A stretch of DNA of 64,000 nucleotides from the NCBI GenBank assembly GCA_035079385.1, contig JAVHKY010000005.1, positions 3,534,001 through 3,598,000 of the forward strand. Reading direction: 5' to 3'. The first letter of the stretch is position 1, and the number at the start of each line of letters is the position of its first letter. Shown piece after piece: positions 42,754 to 54,918 of this stretch. The DNA comes from Aspidiotus rigidus (lineage: Eukaryota; Arthropoda; Insecta; Hemiptera; Diaspididae). Below the pieces are notes generated by a model. That model was not told the DNA's origin and did not search any database. It saw only the letters and a program-made list of their open reading frames with translations. Position numbers and translations under genes: made by a program.

Positions 42754-43389
42754 TCATAAACCAGGGTGCATCGGTGATAACTCGTAGGACCTTGTTTTGA
42801 AATCGTTGTATGACTTCTCTGTGACAGTCTTTCGTCGTGCCCCAGACTGGTAATCCATAGGTCCAGATGGCCTTGAATACGGTGAGTTATACAAGTCGTT
42901 TATTTTCCAACGACAGTGCCGTCCAAGCAGCCAATAGTATTTCCTAAACTTGGAGTTGAGGAAGTCTCGTTTTTGCCTGACGTGTTCCTTCCAACTAAGC
43001 TTGGAGTCCAAATGTAGTCCTAAATATCTCGCCGCTTTGGCCATAGGTATGGTATGATTGTCCCAACTCGTTGGGATATAGACATGAATGCATAGTGTGA
43101 AGTCCACTCGTACAGACTTAGCTTCGCTGATAGAGATTTTCCATCTTGTGCTCCATCTGTTAATACTATTTAAAGAGTGTTGTACTCGTTCTACTGCGGT
43201 AGCGTAAGATTTATGGCTGGAGGAGATGGCCGTATCGTCAGCGAACAGGGAGATGAAGACGTCTCTGTTCTGTGGTATGTCGTAGGTATACAGAAGGTAC
43301 AGGGTAGGCCCCAAGACACTACCCTGTGGGACACCGGCAGAGATCGGCAGGTAATCTGAGTGGGCGGAACCACACTTGACCTTAAACAA
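42754..43389 (-). CDS. Jockey-like reverse transcriptase, palm and thumb part
   Basis: A 211-codon frame with 'SAGVPQGSVLGPTLYLLYTY' (block B), 'VFISLFADDTAISSSHKSYA' (catalytic FADD), 'INRWSTRWKISISEAKSVRV' and 'ARYLGLHLDSKLSWKEHV' (the C-terminal RT blocks of Jockey-clade LINEs). Upstream blocks are in other frames (43584-43784 fingers; 43930-44484 inter-domain region), and the last 60 codons are at 42575-42757. Frameshifts make the ORF inactive. Confidence 0.85.
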   Translation of the reverse strand: MFKVKCGSAHSDYLPISAGVPQGSVLGPTLYLLYTYDIPQNRDVFISLFADDTAISSSHKSYATAVERVQHSLNSINRWSTRWKISISEAKSVRVDFTLCIHVYIPTSWDNHTIPMAKAARYLGLHLDSKLSWKEHVRQKRDFLNSKFRKYYWLLGRHCRWKINDLYNSPYSRPSGPMDYQSGARRKTVTEKSYNDFKTRSYELSPMHPGL

Positions 43390-43929
43390 CCTTCCGCTTA
43401 AGTAGTCTTTGATCAGTTCACAATAGGCAGCTGGCAGTAACGAACTCAGTTTATAGACAAGTCCTTCATGCCAAACGCGATCGAAGGCTTAAATTGGGAG
43501 ACGTCCAAGAAGACGGTGCGGTGGGCCTGTATTCTTTGCTTTCCAGTGATTGGGTGATGTGGCTAACCAATCTATGGGTCTGCTCAATCGTCGAGTGCTT
43601 TTCTCGAAATCCAAAGTGGATAGATATCGGGAAGGATATTTCTCTTGCTGATCAGCTCCTTGAGACGTGATTGAAGAATTCGTTCGAAGACTTTTGAAGG
43701 GATGGGAAGAATAGAGATGGGTCGGTACGATGCCACATTTTCTGGAGTCTTCCCCGGCTTGAGGATCATTATAACATCAGCCATTCCCCAGTCAGTTGGG
43801 ACAATTTTTTAGCCTGAAGGCCGTGTTTATGAGCTTAGTGAAGTATACTATGCCTTTTTTTGTTAAATTTTTTAGAACTTTGGCGTTGGTTTTATCGTGG
43901 CCAGCAGATTTTCTTATATTTAGCTTGTC

Positions 43930-44484
43930 TCATATTTGCGCTACTTCCAACGGTGAAGTAGGTTTGATCACTCCAGTTCCTTCAAAGGTAACTAGGGGGT
44001 CAAGGTCGCTGTGGATTTCGTTTGGCCTGAATCGCAATTCCAGGTGTTGAACGAATAGCTTAGCCTTGCCTAAATTATTTCGGATCCAAGCCCCATTTGC
44101 ATCTTTGAGAGGCTGGTTTGGGTTGGGTGGCCTACCTATTCGTTTGATGGCCTTCCACAGAGAGTACTCCTTGTCTCTGGAGGGTGACAGCGAAGTTACG
44201 TACAGTTGGAACGTTTTATTGTTGTGCTTAGCCAGTGCCTCTTTTACAATAGTTACCATCTTATTAAAGGCAACTTTATCAAACGGGTTTCTGGTTCTCA
44301 GCCATTTACGTCTAAGTCTCCTACGCTGTGCGACTAGTTGCCTGATCTCTTTAGGGTAGAAGAGAGTTTTAGGTATTAATTCCCGATATGTAATGGTTTT
44401 TTCAGCTGCGCTTTTTAGGGTGCTAGCAAATTGTTTTACTGTAGAATCAAGTTGAGATAGAGAGTTAAGTTTTTGACCCAGCAA
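43930..44484 (-). pseudogene. Jockey-like ORF2, region between endonuclease and RT
   Basis: An uninterrupted 184-codon frame with the basic stretch 'LVAQRRRLRRKWLRTRNP', the block 'EYSLWKAIKRIGRPPNPNQP' and 'FVQHLELRFRPNEI'. These features (an Arg-rich helix, then 'LWK..K', then an 'A..F..HL...F.P' segment) mark the linker between endonuclease and RT in Jockey-clade elements. The frame stays open upstream into 'SDHLPI' of the endonuclease. Confidence 0.8.
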
Positions 44485-44695
44485 GAGTGTAGAGTCAATT
44501 ATTTCACCAAATTTACTCCAGTTGGTGGATTTATTGGTGAGTCGTGATTCAATCTTGGTATATGCTATCTTACTGTTGATTTGAAGGGTGATTGGAAGGT
44601 GGTCTGAAGAAAGGTCCTCAATACATTCAATGCTAGCATAGCTGGGCGAAAAATTACGTAGTATATAGAAGTCGATAATATCCGGTTTTTTGTTA

Positions 44696-46785
44696 GTGAG
44701 TGGAGCGAGGTTATAATGTTCGCATGAGAGCGGGAAAAATTAAAAATAAGGTGAGCGTGCGTGAGTCGCGTGTGACCAAAGCAGATTTCGTGACGGCGGA
44801 ATCCTTGATGTAATAAAGCTCACGCGAAGGGCAATGGTAATTTGTTTGGTGAGTTTTGATTTCACCCGAGTATGATCCATTTGCCCGTAATTTTGAGGTG
44901 TACGGATATAGTGTGGGTGAGATCATTTTTTGTGGGAACAAGACGAGAGTTGATTCTTGGAAACTTTGTAGCAGTTTTGGTGGCTAAATCGACTTTTTCA
45001 TTACTTCGGCTCCCCGTATGGCTGGGGACTCGGATAAAAGGTATCTCGTAATGAGTCGATGACAGGATATGAGGAGAGAATGGTTGCGTGAGACACGAGG
45101 GTGTGTAGAGTGTATATTGTAAATTGCCATTAAGGTGGGTAAGGAGTTAGCGGCGATCAGAAAAGTGCGGTTTGGTGGGAGAGTTAGTATTGTTTCTAAG
45201 CATTGGAAGGTGGTTTGGACTTCGACCGTTAAAATTGATACAGAGTTGCAGTGTCGATGAGAAGCGAAACCGACTTGGTTTTCGATGTTTGATCCTTCTG
45301 TGAAAGAAAAGGTAGTGTTTGGAAAAGAGTCAAGTATTTCTAGAAAGAGGGAGCAGTAAATCGAGGCGTTGGTAGATGTTTTGAGTAGTTGACATAGTTT
45401 GTTTAATATTATTTTTGGTGTAGGTAAGGTTCAAGGAAATAATGTGGGAAAGGCAATAGAAGTGAATTTTTTTGCGGAGAGAATATGGGTGAGGAAGTAG
45501 AGCATGTTGTTGAAAGCATTGCGATAAGTAAGACGATTTGGGGTGGCATCAAAAATAATTTTGTGAACTGGGGTTTGAGGAAGTTTTAAGATAAAGGTGA
45601 GGAGACTGGCAGTCGAGTTGAGCCGACGAAAGTGTACACGTGGACATTATCCTGATTCGGCGGCTAGACTGAAAGCAGGGCTAGTGCGGAAAGCGCGCGT
45701 GCAAATTTAAATGGCGGAATTTTGAACTGTGTCTAGAAGGGAGAGATGTGATGAGTGTGCGAGTAATCTTAAGGTATGGTAGAGGGGAACTAGAATTTTA
45801 CGGTTGCAACTAGTGGAAGGACAGGATAGGTAAAGACGTTTGAGCTCTGAGACTTTTGCCTTCAATCTTTTTAGTATGCGGTAGCCATGAGTGTTTGGAG
45901 TAGAAGTGGAGGCCGATGACTTTCACTGTGTCATTAACTGCGATAGGGATGGAGGGGAGGAGGAGGGAAGGAAATGGGATTTTAGCTCGTTTTTTTTGTC
46001 GAAAATCACGAAACAGGAGGATATTCGGAATCCGCGATATAGTCAGTTAAGGATCGGACTCGGTAAGCGCAAAGTTGATTATTTGTCCTCATGTGGATGC
46101 TCAGCTCGATGGCATATAAAATTGGTTTACCGGAGAAAGCGATGTTACTCAAGTTGCCATTTATTGCGATCTAGAAAAATATTCCACTGAGAGGTGACAC
46201 TTGTAAGACTCCATTGGATTGGATGTGAACAGAAGAGAGTTGATTTGCTACTCTGTCTTGGAAGGAACGGTTTTTGCAGAGAGTTTTCTAAAAGTCGTAG
46301 GAGCAGACCTCGGACGTGTGGAGGGTGAGGAGGACGTGGTGCCGGCAGGTCCTCGGAAAAGCGTTTTCTAAATCGAAATAAAACTGAAAATAGGCTTCAT
46401 TGTATCAAGTTCGGCTAATGCCATCCATGGTCGTAGATCGGCCTTTACGGTGTCCACATTGTGAATTGTTTATGGCATTGTTGGATTCTAAAAACCAGAT
46501 GAGTCGTTTGTTAAGGATTTCTTCTAAAATTTTAGCGAGGGTACTTAGTAAGGAGATTGGTCGGTAGGAAAGAGCTTTGTTTGGTTTGAGAAAGAAGATT
46601 ACTATTAGTTTGCAAATAGATGGAAGTATGGATGAGTTGAAGATTCTATTTACGAGGAAGGTGAAGTGAGAGATTGCCTATGGGCGGAGTTTTTGTAAAA
46701 TCGCTGAAGGGATTTGATTATAGCCGGCTTCTAATGATTCTCAGTATTGTTTTATGGTAATTGGGATTTTTCTAAATGATCTTTA
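44696..46785 (-). mobile_element. RNase H-bearing LINE, main part, heavily decayed
   Basis: It includes the right copy of the target duplication at 44696-44776. Farther upstream on the minus strand: RNase H remnant 'FIRVPSHTGSRSNEKVDLAT' near 45005-45075 (compare the PSH.G..GNE.AD block), then many stops. RT remnants lie at 46050-46680: 'FFLKPNK', 'SYRPISLLSTLAKILEEIL', 'GHRKGRSTMDGI', 'YFDLENAF', a 'SPLS' turn and a ruined YADD ('ILYAIELS'). An RNase H domain after the RT indicates the I/LOA/R1 side of LINE diversity. Older than the Jockey-like element inserted in it. Confidence 0.75.
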
Positions 46786-49700
46786 CATTTGGGATGAGGA
46801 AAAATTTCGACTCAAGAAGTCGACTTATGAATATGGAATTTAGTCATTGAAAGAATACGAAAGACTGGAAGTAGGGGCAGAATAATAAATTTCCAGCCCA
46901 TTTGTCAACATATTGAATACGAAACTTGAAATAGAATCTTCAATTTTTGCACTTCACAGAAAGTTTTCCAAAAAGCTTTTTGGCTGCAACTGGATTCACT
47001 AAAAAATTCGATCTTGCGATGGTTGCCGATCTTTTGATCAGTGATATATGACTGATAATGATCTTCACTCCTTTGCTCTTCGTGTCATTCCTTTCAGAAT
47101 TCAATGCGCTTGAAGAGAATGACGAGTTCTCAGTGACACTTTGTATGATGTCATGGGAAAATCGCTCTAAAGATCAATCCAAATTCTCGATATTATCATT
47201 ATAGCTTCAGTACTTTTCTGTGGAGCTTGAATTCATGATACTCACGAGTAAAACTTATGTATCCGGAAAAAATTTGAAATTTCGGGGATTTTTTTTTTTG
47301 CAATATCAGCAGCGACGAAGAATACCTACATATTTGGAAGGACTAAGAATATTTTTGAAATAACACAAATCGGTGTAATGAAAGTTTACTTTAATATGTT
47401 ATCAATGATGTTTTTCAACATCACTGCTCTTGAGTAATTCGGTATCCAGCAAATCAGCGGAAAAATCTATGATTCAAAAATATTTTTAAAATAATTACTC
47501 AGGTTAATTCCACGAAGTTCAAGACGCGAGCATCTTGCAGACGTCCTCGACTATTTGAAAAAATATTCACTGACTCGTATACGACTAGATTTTCAAAAAA
47601 ATAAAAACTGATGTCGTATCAATCTTTTATAGGTGCGTTTAATTAACGAGCACCCGAAAATCTATCACATCTATTCTACAGCGTGGAACGGCTCGAAAAT
47701 GCCACCTTATTGCGACCGCATAGAGCCACTCATTTAACGCGAATTCCTTCCTATACTTCAGTGTACCGAATTCATTACGAAAACAGAAAACATGGCCTAA
47801 TCGCAGTAGCACGCAATGAAGCATGCGAATTTGCGATTTCAAGATTTGGCTTTTAGTTTGAGGTTGTTCTACGCTTTTAGCCATTCGCTTGGTTGCAATT
47901 AGAGTTTAGAAGTAAGTTAGATTGTCCGTAATTCGCTAATCGTGTATCGGGTAATTTAGTCCCAAAATCGTTCCACTTTGTCACCCTTACAAAATTTCAG
48001 AAAGCGTTAACGTTTCGTCATTATGTACAGACGTGTACACGACGAAAGCCTATGAAACAAAATTCGAAATTTTGAGGGTTCGTTTCACGGGATATCTCGC
48101 CGCAACGCTTCGTGTTTAGTCAGCGTAAGGTCTTTTTCATTGTCTCAATATTCAATGGACTTATTCGGCTCTGTTATCGTCTCGACGCATCTTGTTTAAA
48201 TCAATGGAAATATCGCGAAAGTTTCGACGCACGCTACGGAGAACAGGAAACGTATAAATTTCGAATTCTTAAAAACTGTACAAATATATTAGTTATAGAA
48301 AAAAAAAAAAAAAAAATTTCTGTTCATCGATCTGCATTAGAGAGAGAGAGACTGTATATTTGGCTTCTGAACGTCGACTGAGCAGGAAGCGACAATCGAC
48401 CCGTCAATAGACAGATTTGATGACATCTATATAGGCAATTTTATTAACGCGTTCTCGGTTTTTGTCTACATTGTCGACTCGAAGGTGTGCGCGCATTTTC
48501 ACTCGCACATTCACAAAATTACGAGGATTTACGGTGCTTGTAGTCGCACAATACAGTGTAACTAAGGTACGATTTTCTTGCGGCAGAATACATCTTGAAA
48601 AATTCCACATTATAACTCATTCAAGTCCACTCAATAAAAAAAAGTAGTCAGCGTAGCGAACACAATAAAACGTTTAAAAAGTATACTGAACGACTGAATT
48701 TCGTTTCACAAACTTTTGAACTTCTTCCGCTCGCTCCCGAGTACGACTGAAATTAATCCTATAGTCAGCCGAAACAAAAAGAGAAGTAGATTTCACAAAT
48801 TTATTCATGTTTTTCATATTATTCTATTCTCATACTAAACAGTATACAGAATGTCCGTTTAGATTCAATCGCTTATTATTTTTGTTTGAGAGTCGTTTAT
48901 CGCGTACCTATTAGCTACGTTGTGTTATAAAATTTGGTTCATGCCGAAAGAGGGGTGAGACAATTCAGATATTATTAGGTCATGTATAAATTTGATGATA
49001 CGATAATAAACTAATTTTGAAGAACTCGATTGATAAAATGCAAAATGTGATCGTAATTAATCATAATTCCTAACCTCTTTTGAAAGTAAATTTTTTCGAG
49101 TAGACCATCTTTCAAAAATGACCCTGCTCGTTATTAGAAAAGACACACTGCCGTACTCAATATCTTTAGGTATGAATTGTGTGTAAATTGCTAATTATAT
49201 GCACATCTGTCAAAGCAGTACCATGCGGAGAGTACAGTCATTATAGATTACCCATCTCATCTGAGATACCTGTCAGTAGATACAATTTACCAAAGCCAGC
49301 GCATATCGATTTTTTGACATAACTTTTATGTTATTTTGTGTTAATTTTAGAAAATGGTGCCACCTTTTTCTTTTCTGTTAAATCTCTGTTAGTTTCATTT
49401 TATGTTAATTTCGTGTAGTTTTCAAATCCATGTAGTTTTGTGTTGACTTCACTTTCCTGTTTGTTTCCTGATCTTTTTATTTTAATTTTTGATTTTTGAA
49501 AAATTTTCATCAGAAAAAGATCGAGAAAAATAATTATCTGGAAAAGATCAGTAAATAAATCATCAGAAAAGAATCGGAAAATAAAACCATCATAAAAGAT
49601 CAGAAAACAAATTCTCACTCAAAAGTATGAGGAAAAAAAACTGACACGAAAATAAGAGGGAAAAAATTAATAAAATATTCTTCCTTCCTCAACTCGTTCA

Positions 49701-49937
49701 AATCCCAGCAGTCATTTTCTTGTTTCAGATGACTCTGGCTCCGCTAGAGTAGTTCCCTTTACATCAGAGCCACCCTTCGAACATTTTCTCATTCATGTTT
49801 CCTGACCTTCCTTTGCTGAAAATTAAAAAATTTGATAGTATTTTCGAAAGAAAATGCTTTCAATTCTTAAACAGCAGGTGAACAGTCCATGGGACTCTTA
49901 TCTGTTCGACTTGTAAATATGAATATTGTTTTATTTC
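46786..49937. other. A+T-rich non-coding DNA, no gene seen
   Basis: No coding block, RNA gene or terminal repeat supported. Low-complexity patches occur at 48300 (poly-A) and 49490-49670 (gatcagaaaa-rich). Confidence 0.55.
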
Positions 49938-50300
49938 CCAGCTGGTATTTCACTACCAATTCTCTATTTCTACTACCATTTTCACTTCTAGAAGTACAAA
50001 TAGATATTAGGAGTGACCGGAATGAATTTGTGGTAGTACTACCATAAAATACTTATATAAGCGCTACCATAACACTACCAAGTGTACTACTAGTGAAAAA
50101 AAATATGAGCACTCATAGTAGCGCACTGTTGGTAGTGCTGGTAGGTTGTATCCTTAGTAGTACTACTATGGTATGCATATATATTTGCACCGCCACAACG
50201 CTACCAGTGGCATACAATATGGTACCGCGCTGCTAGTAGTGCTACTATGTTGGTGCTCCTACCAACACTACCATGATGTTACCAAAATGTGCTCTTAAAA
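49938..50300. repeat. GTAGT/ACTAC-rich block, left
   Basis: It begins CCCAGCTGGTA and is crowded with short palindromes (ggtagtactacc, gtagtactactat, actactagt). A similar block ending TACCAGCTGGG lies at 54330-54755 in the opposite sense. Subterminal clusters of short palindromes are typical of some DNA transposon ends. Confidence 0.55.
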
Positions 50301-50404
50301 ATAATATTATCATTATTATTATTAATTTATTATGTAGATGAATCTGAATGAGTAAAATCTCAGAAAATTACATTTTCTTAGATAATTTTTTTTTCAGAAT
50401 TGAA

Positions 50405-51107
50405 AAAAAAAATTCTTCCAAGTCCCCCTCCTATCATATATAGCTCGAGACTTGAAATTCTTCTAAGTCCCCTTCCTATCATATATAGCTCGAGACTTGA
50501 AATTCTTCTAAGTCCCCCTCCTTTCATATATAGCTCGAGACTCGAAATTCTTCCAAGTTCCCTTCCTATCATATATAGCTCGAGACTTGAAATTCTTCTA
50601 ACTCCCCCTCCTTTCATATATAGCTCGAGACTTGAAATTCTTCTAAGTCCCCCTCCTTTCATATATAGCTCGAGACTTGAAATTCTTCTAAGTCCCCCTC
50701 CTTTCATATATAGCTCGAGACTCGAAATTCTTCTAAGTACCCTTCCTATCATATATAGCTCAGTCCCCCTCCTTTCATATATAGCTCGAGACTCGAAATT
50801 CTTCTAAGTTCCCTTCCTATCATATATAGCTCGAGACTTGAAATTCTTCCAAGTCCCCCTCCTTTCATATATAGCTCGAGACTCGAAATTCTTCTAAGTA
50901 CCCTTCCTATCATATATAGCTCAGTCCCCCTCCTTTCATATATAGCTCGAGACTCGAAATTCTTCTAAGTCCCCCTCCTTTCATATATAGCTCGAGACTC
51001 GAAATTCTTCTAAGTCCCCCTCCTATCATATATAACTCGAGACTCGAAATTCTTCCAAGTCCCCCTCCTATCATATACAGCTCGAGACTCGAAATTCTTC
51101 TAAGTCC
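50405..51107. repeat. 45-bp minisatellite, family B variant, copy 2
   Basis: About 15 units of the 'gctcgagactcgaaattctt' variant at 45-bp spacing. Two units carry the same internal deletion (at 50760 and 50921) within a 161-bp higher-order repeat. It is followed by the conserved family B end. Confidence 0.95.
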
Positions 51108-51196
51108 CGTAACCTAACCTAACCTGCGGACGCGGACGCGGACGTTTTCTGAGGATGTAATCTCCTAACAAAATGGATAGCGGGTTCCCCGCTAAA
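51108..51196. repeat. Family B conserved end with telomere-like start
   Basis: It opens with aacctaacctaacct (the insect telomere unit TTAGG in reverse), then gcggacgcggacgcggacg, 'aggatgtaatctcctaacaa' and the palindrome AGCGGG-TTC-CCCGCT at 51179-51193. The last 80 bp are nearly identical to 40636-40697. Confidence 0.8.
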
Positions 51197-51249
51197 AAGT
51201 AAAAAAAAAGTGTCTATTTTATTCAACATTAGATTATTCGTGAGGAGGA

Positions 51250-51335
51250 TTCGAACCTAACCTATCCTACACCTACACCTAACCTATCCTACGTCCCTAA
51301 CCACTAGACGACGGTGTCATCTGTTGAAATGCGTC
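51250..51335 (-). other. tRNA-like/SINE-like sequence
   Basis: On the minus strand the A-box-like 'gtctagtggttaggg' (about 51300-51316) is followed after roughly 37 nt by an exact B box, GGTTCGAATCC (about 51258-51270). The spacer consists of gtagg/ttagg repeats where a tRNA would have its anticodon arm. The order and near-normal spacing fit a tRNA-derived pseudogene or the head of a SINE. No complete cloverleaf can be drawn. Confidence 0.5.
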
Positions 51336-53795
51336 CACTTCGTTCAATTTAGTAGTTATAGCTACATATCCAACAGTTTGAAATTAATAATAGGCTATCA
51401 ACAGGAATATTAATTTGAAGTCATTTTTTTTTCTCTTTCATGGAATTGAATGTAGGTATGTATTTATAATCAAAATTAGTAGTTTGATATTTCTTATTAA
51501 TCATGGGACATGGAAGTGAAAAAATATATATATTATACAATGAGATGCCTGACTGTATGCCTTAGGGCTGTTCAATAAAAATTTTTGTGATGTAATAGAT
51601 AGTAATAGTGATTTTTGCGTGGTTATAATTTTCTGAATAACTTTTTCAAGAGCCTACTTTATATGAAATTGAACTCAAATTGTAAAAAAACATAGCGAAA
51701 TAAAATTTTTTACAACTTTTTATCAGTCCGCCGGTCATATATCACAAAGTACAAAGGATTTTATATTTGGTTTAAAGAAAGAATAAGGACTTTGAAAAGT
51801 ATTGTTGTTGAAACTCTGAGAAAGAAAGAGAACTTAGAATGATTTTGAAGCACAAACTCCACCACGGTGAAGTCTACAAGATGAATTTTCCCGATTACAA
51901 GTTTTTCTGCGGCGAGTTTTGCGCCACAAAGGTCCTATGAACCTCACGCTAAGAATTTTCCTGGTAGGTTACTTTGTAAATTCATAAAAATTATTTTCCG
52001 TTTGAAAAATCCGATGGGACAAGCAGACAACGTATAGTAAGCTCTCATACAGCGATTTCCGTCTCTACTTGAAACGTTCTAGCTTTCCCAGGAACTTGAA
52101 CGGCACCTCTTTGGAACAATTAACTCAATCAGCAAAATTAGCGGCACTAAATGTGAATGGAAAAAAGGGCGATGCATCCCAAAATAAATATTTTTCAGCG
52201 AAATTCATTCCTCTTTTTTCCTCCATGATGAGTGCCGGATTTAGCCTAGTCGCCGCTGTGGGCAATCACGCTATTTCATCTTTTTTCCAATATTCTTTTC
52301 TTTCTGTTCCCCTGAATTTGCCGCCCTCAGCCATTCTCAAATTTTTTGCCACCCTGAACAACTGCCCATTTGAGCCTTATGGTGAATCCAGCATTGCCCA
52401 TGATATCTTTTCTTTTCCTTTTTTCAAACAGTTGATGTTTTTGTTGAATCTGTTTAAATAAATTCTATTATTTTTTCTAAATTTTCTCATATTTCATCAT
52501 ATTTTGTTTTGAATATTTTCTGAAAACCTAGCCGGTGAAATGCTGTGAAATACATGTCAATTATCGGTGATTTCACTTTTTTTGTTTCTTTTTTTTGGGG
52601 ATCAAATGTACCCACCTTTTTATGTCTACTTGTAAAATCCTTGAGATGAAGATTCTATCAGTACCTTAAATTTCTTTCCACCATTTCTTTTGAGAGATTT
52701 TTCACCAAAATTCAGACATGTAGGACATCTAGATAATATCACCTTCTAAAGAACCGGTTTGCTTACTACTGAATTTTAATACACGTAATGTCTAGGTATT
52801 TCTGGAAATTTGGAGACAAAGTTTAGTATATTTGAGTGACCTGCATTATTTGTAGTTTTCTGAGTACCTACATTTCTTATTGAAGCTTTCAATTCGAAAT
52901 CTTCATCTGTAGGCAATTATTATGTAGCATCATTTCAGGCAAGGTCTTTGGAAAATATAATTTCACAAGTCGTTAAAAAAATTCACAAAACCAAGAGTTT
53001 GGTTTAGAAGGGGTACTTTTTGAAGTTTCATCTCAAAGACACCAGGTTACACTTTATAGGATTAGACCTAGAATGAAATTTTCACACTTGATCTATCAAA
53101 AATTGAGAACAATAAGGAAATTTCCAAAATATTCATGAACCATAAGAATCTTCACTGACCCCCATAAACCATAAGCAGGAACAGTCGTTTATGACAGTAT
53201 GATTGTTTGGCAAATGAGAATTTTTAGGTAATTAGGTATGAATTTCACTTACTCTTTACTAGTGTACCTATACAATTTTTTTTATTAATACACACGTTTA
53301 CTTCTCGCTTTTGGTAACATCTCAAACCCACAACACTTTTAAATTTATAATAACCAGGCGCAAAAAAATTGGGAGACGCCATAAATTTTCAGAAAATGTA
53401 AAATTGTCCCCTAACTTGAACAAATAAATATAATGATCGCTTAAATTTAGCACCGTGTCCATCTACTGTGTAAATTGAATAATTTCGCAAATTTCATGCG
53501 AAGGACTCTCACCAACAGTGATCTTGACCACCACTGTTTAAGGGTAAGGGAACAGGGGAAGCATTATCATCATTCATCATCAATAACTTGAAGTATCTCT
53601 ACAATACTCAATAGGTCTCCAAGCTGCTCTGCAGAGTTGATGTTGTAAAGTGAGTTGCAATGGATCAACAACAAAGCAAGACCTGTTAAGGATCGCGTCT
53701 CAAACATTATTTTGTACAGATGTAAGGATTATGAAACAATGGAAAAATGAACATATTTCTGCTCCTCTCTGGGGAAGTCTCAATCTGAGACCCCT
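51336..53795. other. A+T-rich DNA, no gene seen
   Basis: An open frame at 52069-52461 has no recognisable motif and ordinary local composition, so I do not call it. No RNA gene or repeat terminus is supported. Confidence 0.5.
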
Positions 53796-54034
53796 CACTG
53801 AGAAAAAAAAATAGTTAAAAATGACTATTGATTATAGTTCCGGCGCTCCGCTCTGCAAAAAATGGTGCAATTGACTAAGAAAAAATAGTTGAACTGGCAA
53901 TAAAAAGTTGTAAACATTACTATAATTTTGTGATATTTACTATTTTTTATACCTAGTAAAATTGACCTTTTTTTGCGAGCGGAGCGCCAGAACTGTATTT
54001 ATAGTCATTTGAAATGTAGAGATTTTTTTCAGTG
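53796..54034. mobile_element. 239-bp MITE with CACTG ends
   Basis: The left end is CACTGAGAAAAAAAA and the right end TTTTTTTCAGTG. Subterminal blocks are also inverted: 'ttccggcgctccgctctgc' (left) against 'gcgagcggagcgccagaac' (right), and 'tgactattgattatagtt' against 'aactgtatttatagtca'. No convincing target duplication and no coding capacity. Confidence 0.75.
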
Positions 54035-54329
54035 CTTGCGTACAAGGTCACTGAGGCAAACAAAATTTGAGAGCATCTTCAATTTTTTTCATAATCCAGT
54101 TTATATCCTAATGAAAGAACCAAAATGAGGGCAGTTGCAAATGCACATTCTGGCTAGAATATAGGTCAAATAGTTTGGAATTGGCTTTATGATCAATTCA
54201 TAGGTGTGGACTATTTTGAGGATACCTACCGGTAATTGAGGAAGGGATTGATTATATCTAATTATTATTGTATCATTATTATTATTATATATTCATTTTT
54301 TAGGTGCATTATCAGGAAGCCCAAATCTC

Positions 54330-54765
54330 TAGTCACTACCTGTAGTGCAACTGGTAACGGCCACTTCCATATTTACTAAGTACCCCACAATAGGGAAGTG
54401 TAGCAGATATAAGCACTACTAGTAGTGATCAAACTATAAGTAAATACTACCATTCACTACCCGTAGTGCAACTGGTAGCGGTCACTTCCACATCCACTAC
54501 TCCTCTTTACAGGTATTTTGCGCACATAAGCACTGCTAGAAAAACATGGGAGTGCAAGAACTAAGTAGTGAATACTACCAAACACTACCCTTAGTACTAC
54601 TAGTAGTGATTACTTATATTTCTACAACTCCAGTTTTCCACCAACACACGCAATAATAACACACGTGTTTATATAAGAAATTGCCTTTGTATGAGTAAGG
54701 TAGTGTTCACTATCATTTCACTCCTAGGTGTGCTACTAAAAATTTACCAGCTGGGTTCAAACACC
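54330..54765. repeat. GTAGT/ACTAC-rich block, right
   Basis: Two diverged copies of a subunit ('cactaccygtagtgcaactg', 'ggccacttccata') plus palindromes such as actactagtagt. It ends TACCAGCTGGG, the inverse of the start of the block at 49938. Confidence 0.55.
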
Positions 54766-54918
54766 AGGGTGAATTCTTCAAAGCACCGTTTGTAAGGATA
54801 GTTATTACTTCTCGTTACTCAGAATTACTTTTTTAATAAAGATGCGGTTCATGTAATCAATATAATTCTAAAGATTGCTGGTAAGAAAACGAAATAAAGT
54901 CAGAATATCATCAATACT

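Larger units (their letters stand above)
42433..44695 (-). mobile_element. Jockey-like LINE, 5'-truncated
   Basis: Minus-strand non-LTR element. From its 5' side it encodes the end of the endonuclease ('PDIIDFYI', 'SSDHLPITLQI', near 44480-44690), the region before the RT, the RT fingers ('ADVIMILKPGKTPENVASYR', 'RPISILPIPSKVFERIL'), then 'GVPQGSVLGPTLYLLYTYDI' and the catalytic box 'FADDTA', and a C-terminal part to 42575. The frame is broken at least three times. The 3' end has aataaa followed by poly-A (poly-T at 42433-42441). It lies inside another LINE. Confidence 0.85.

Noticed and set aside
47639..48381. Open frames of 81 and 89 codons in the 46.8-49.9 kb interval
   Set aside because: No motif, no splice-site support, and the second runs into a poly-A tract.
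52069..52461. 130-codon plus-strand open frame
   Set aside because: No recognisable domain, no splice sites with a plausible partner, ordinary A+T composition.
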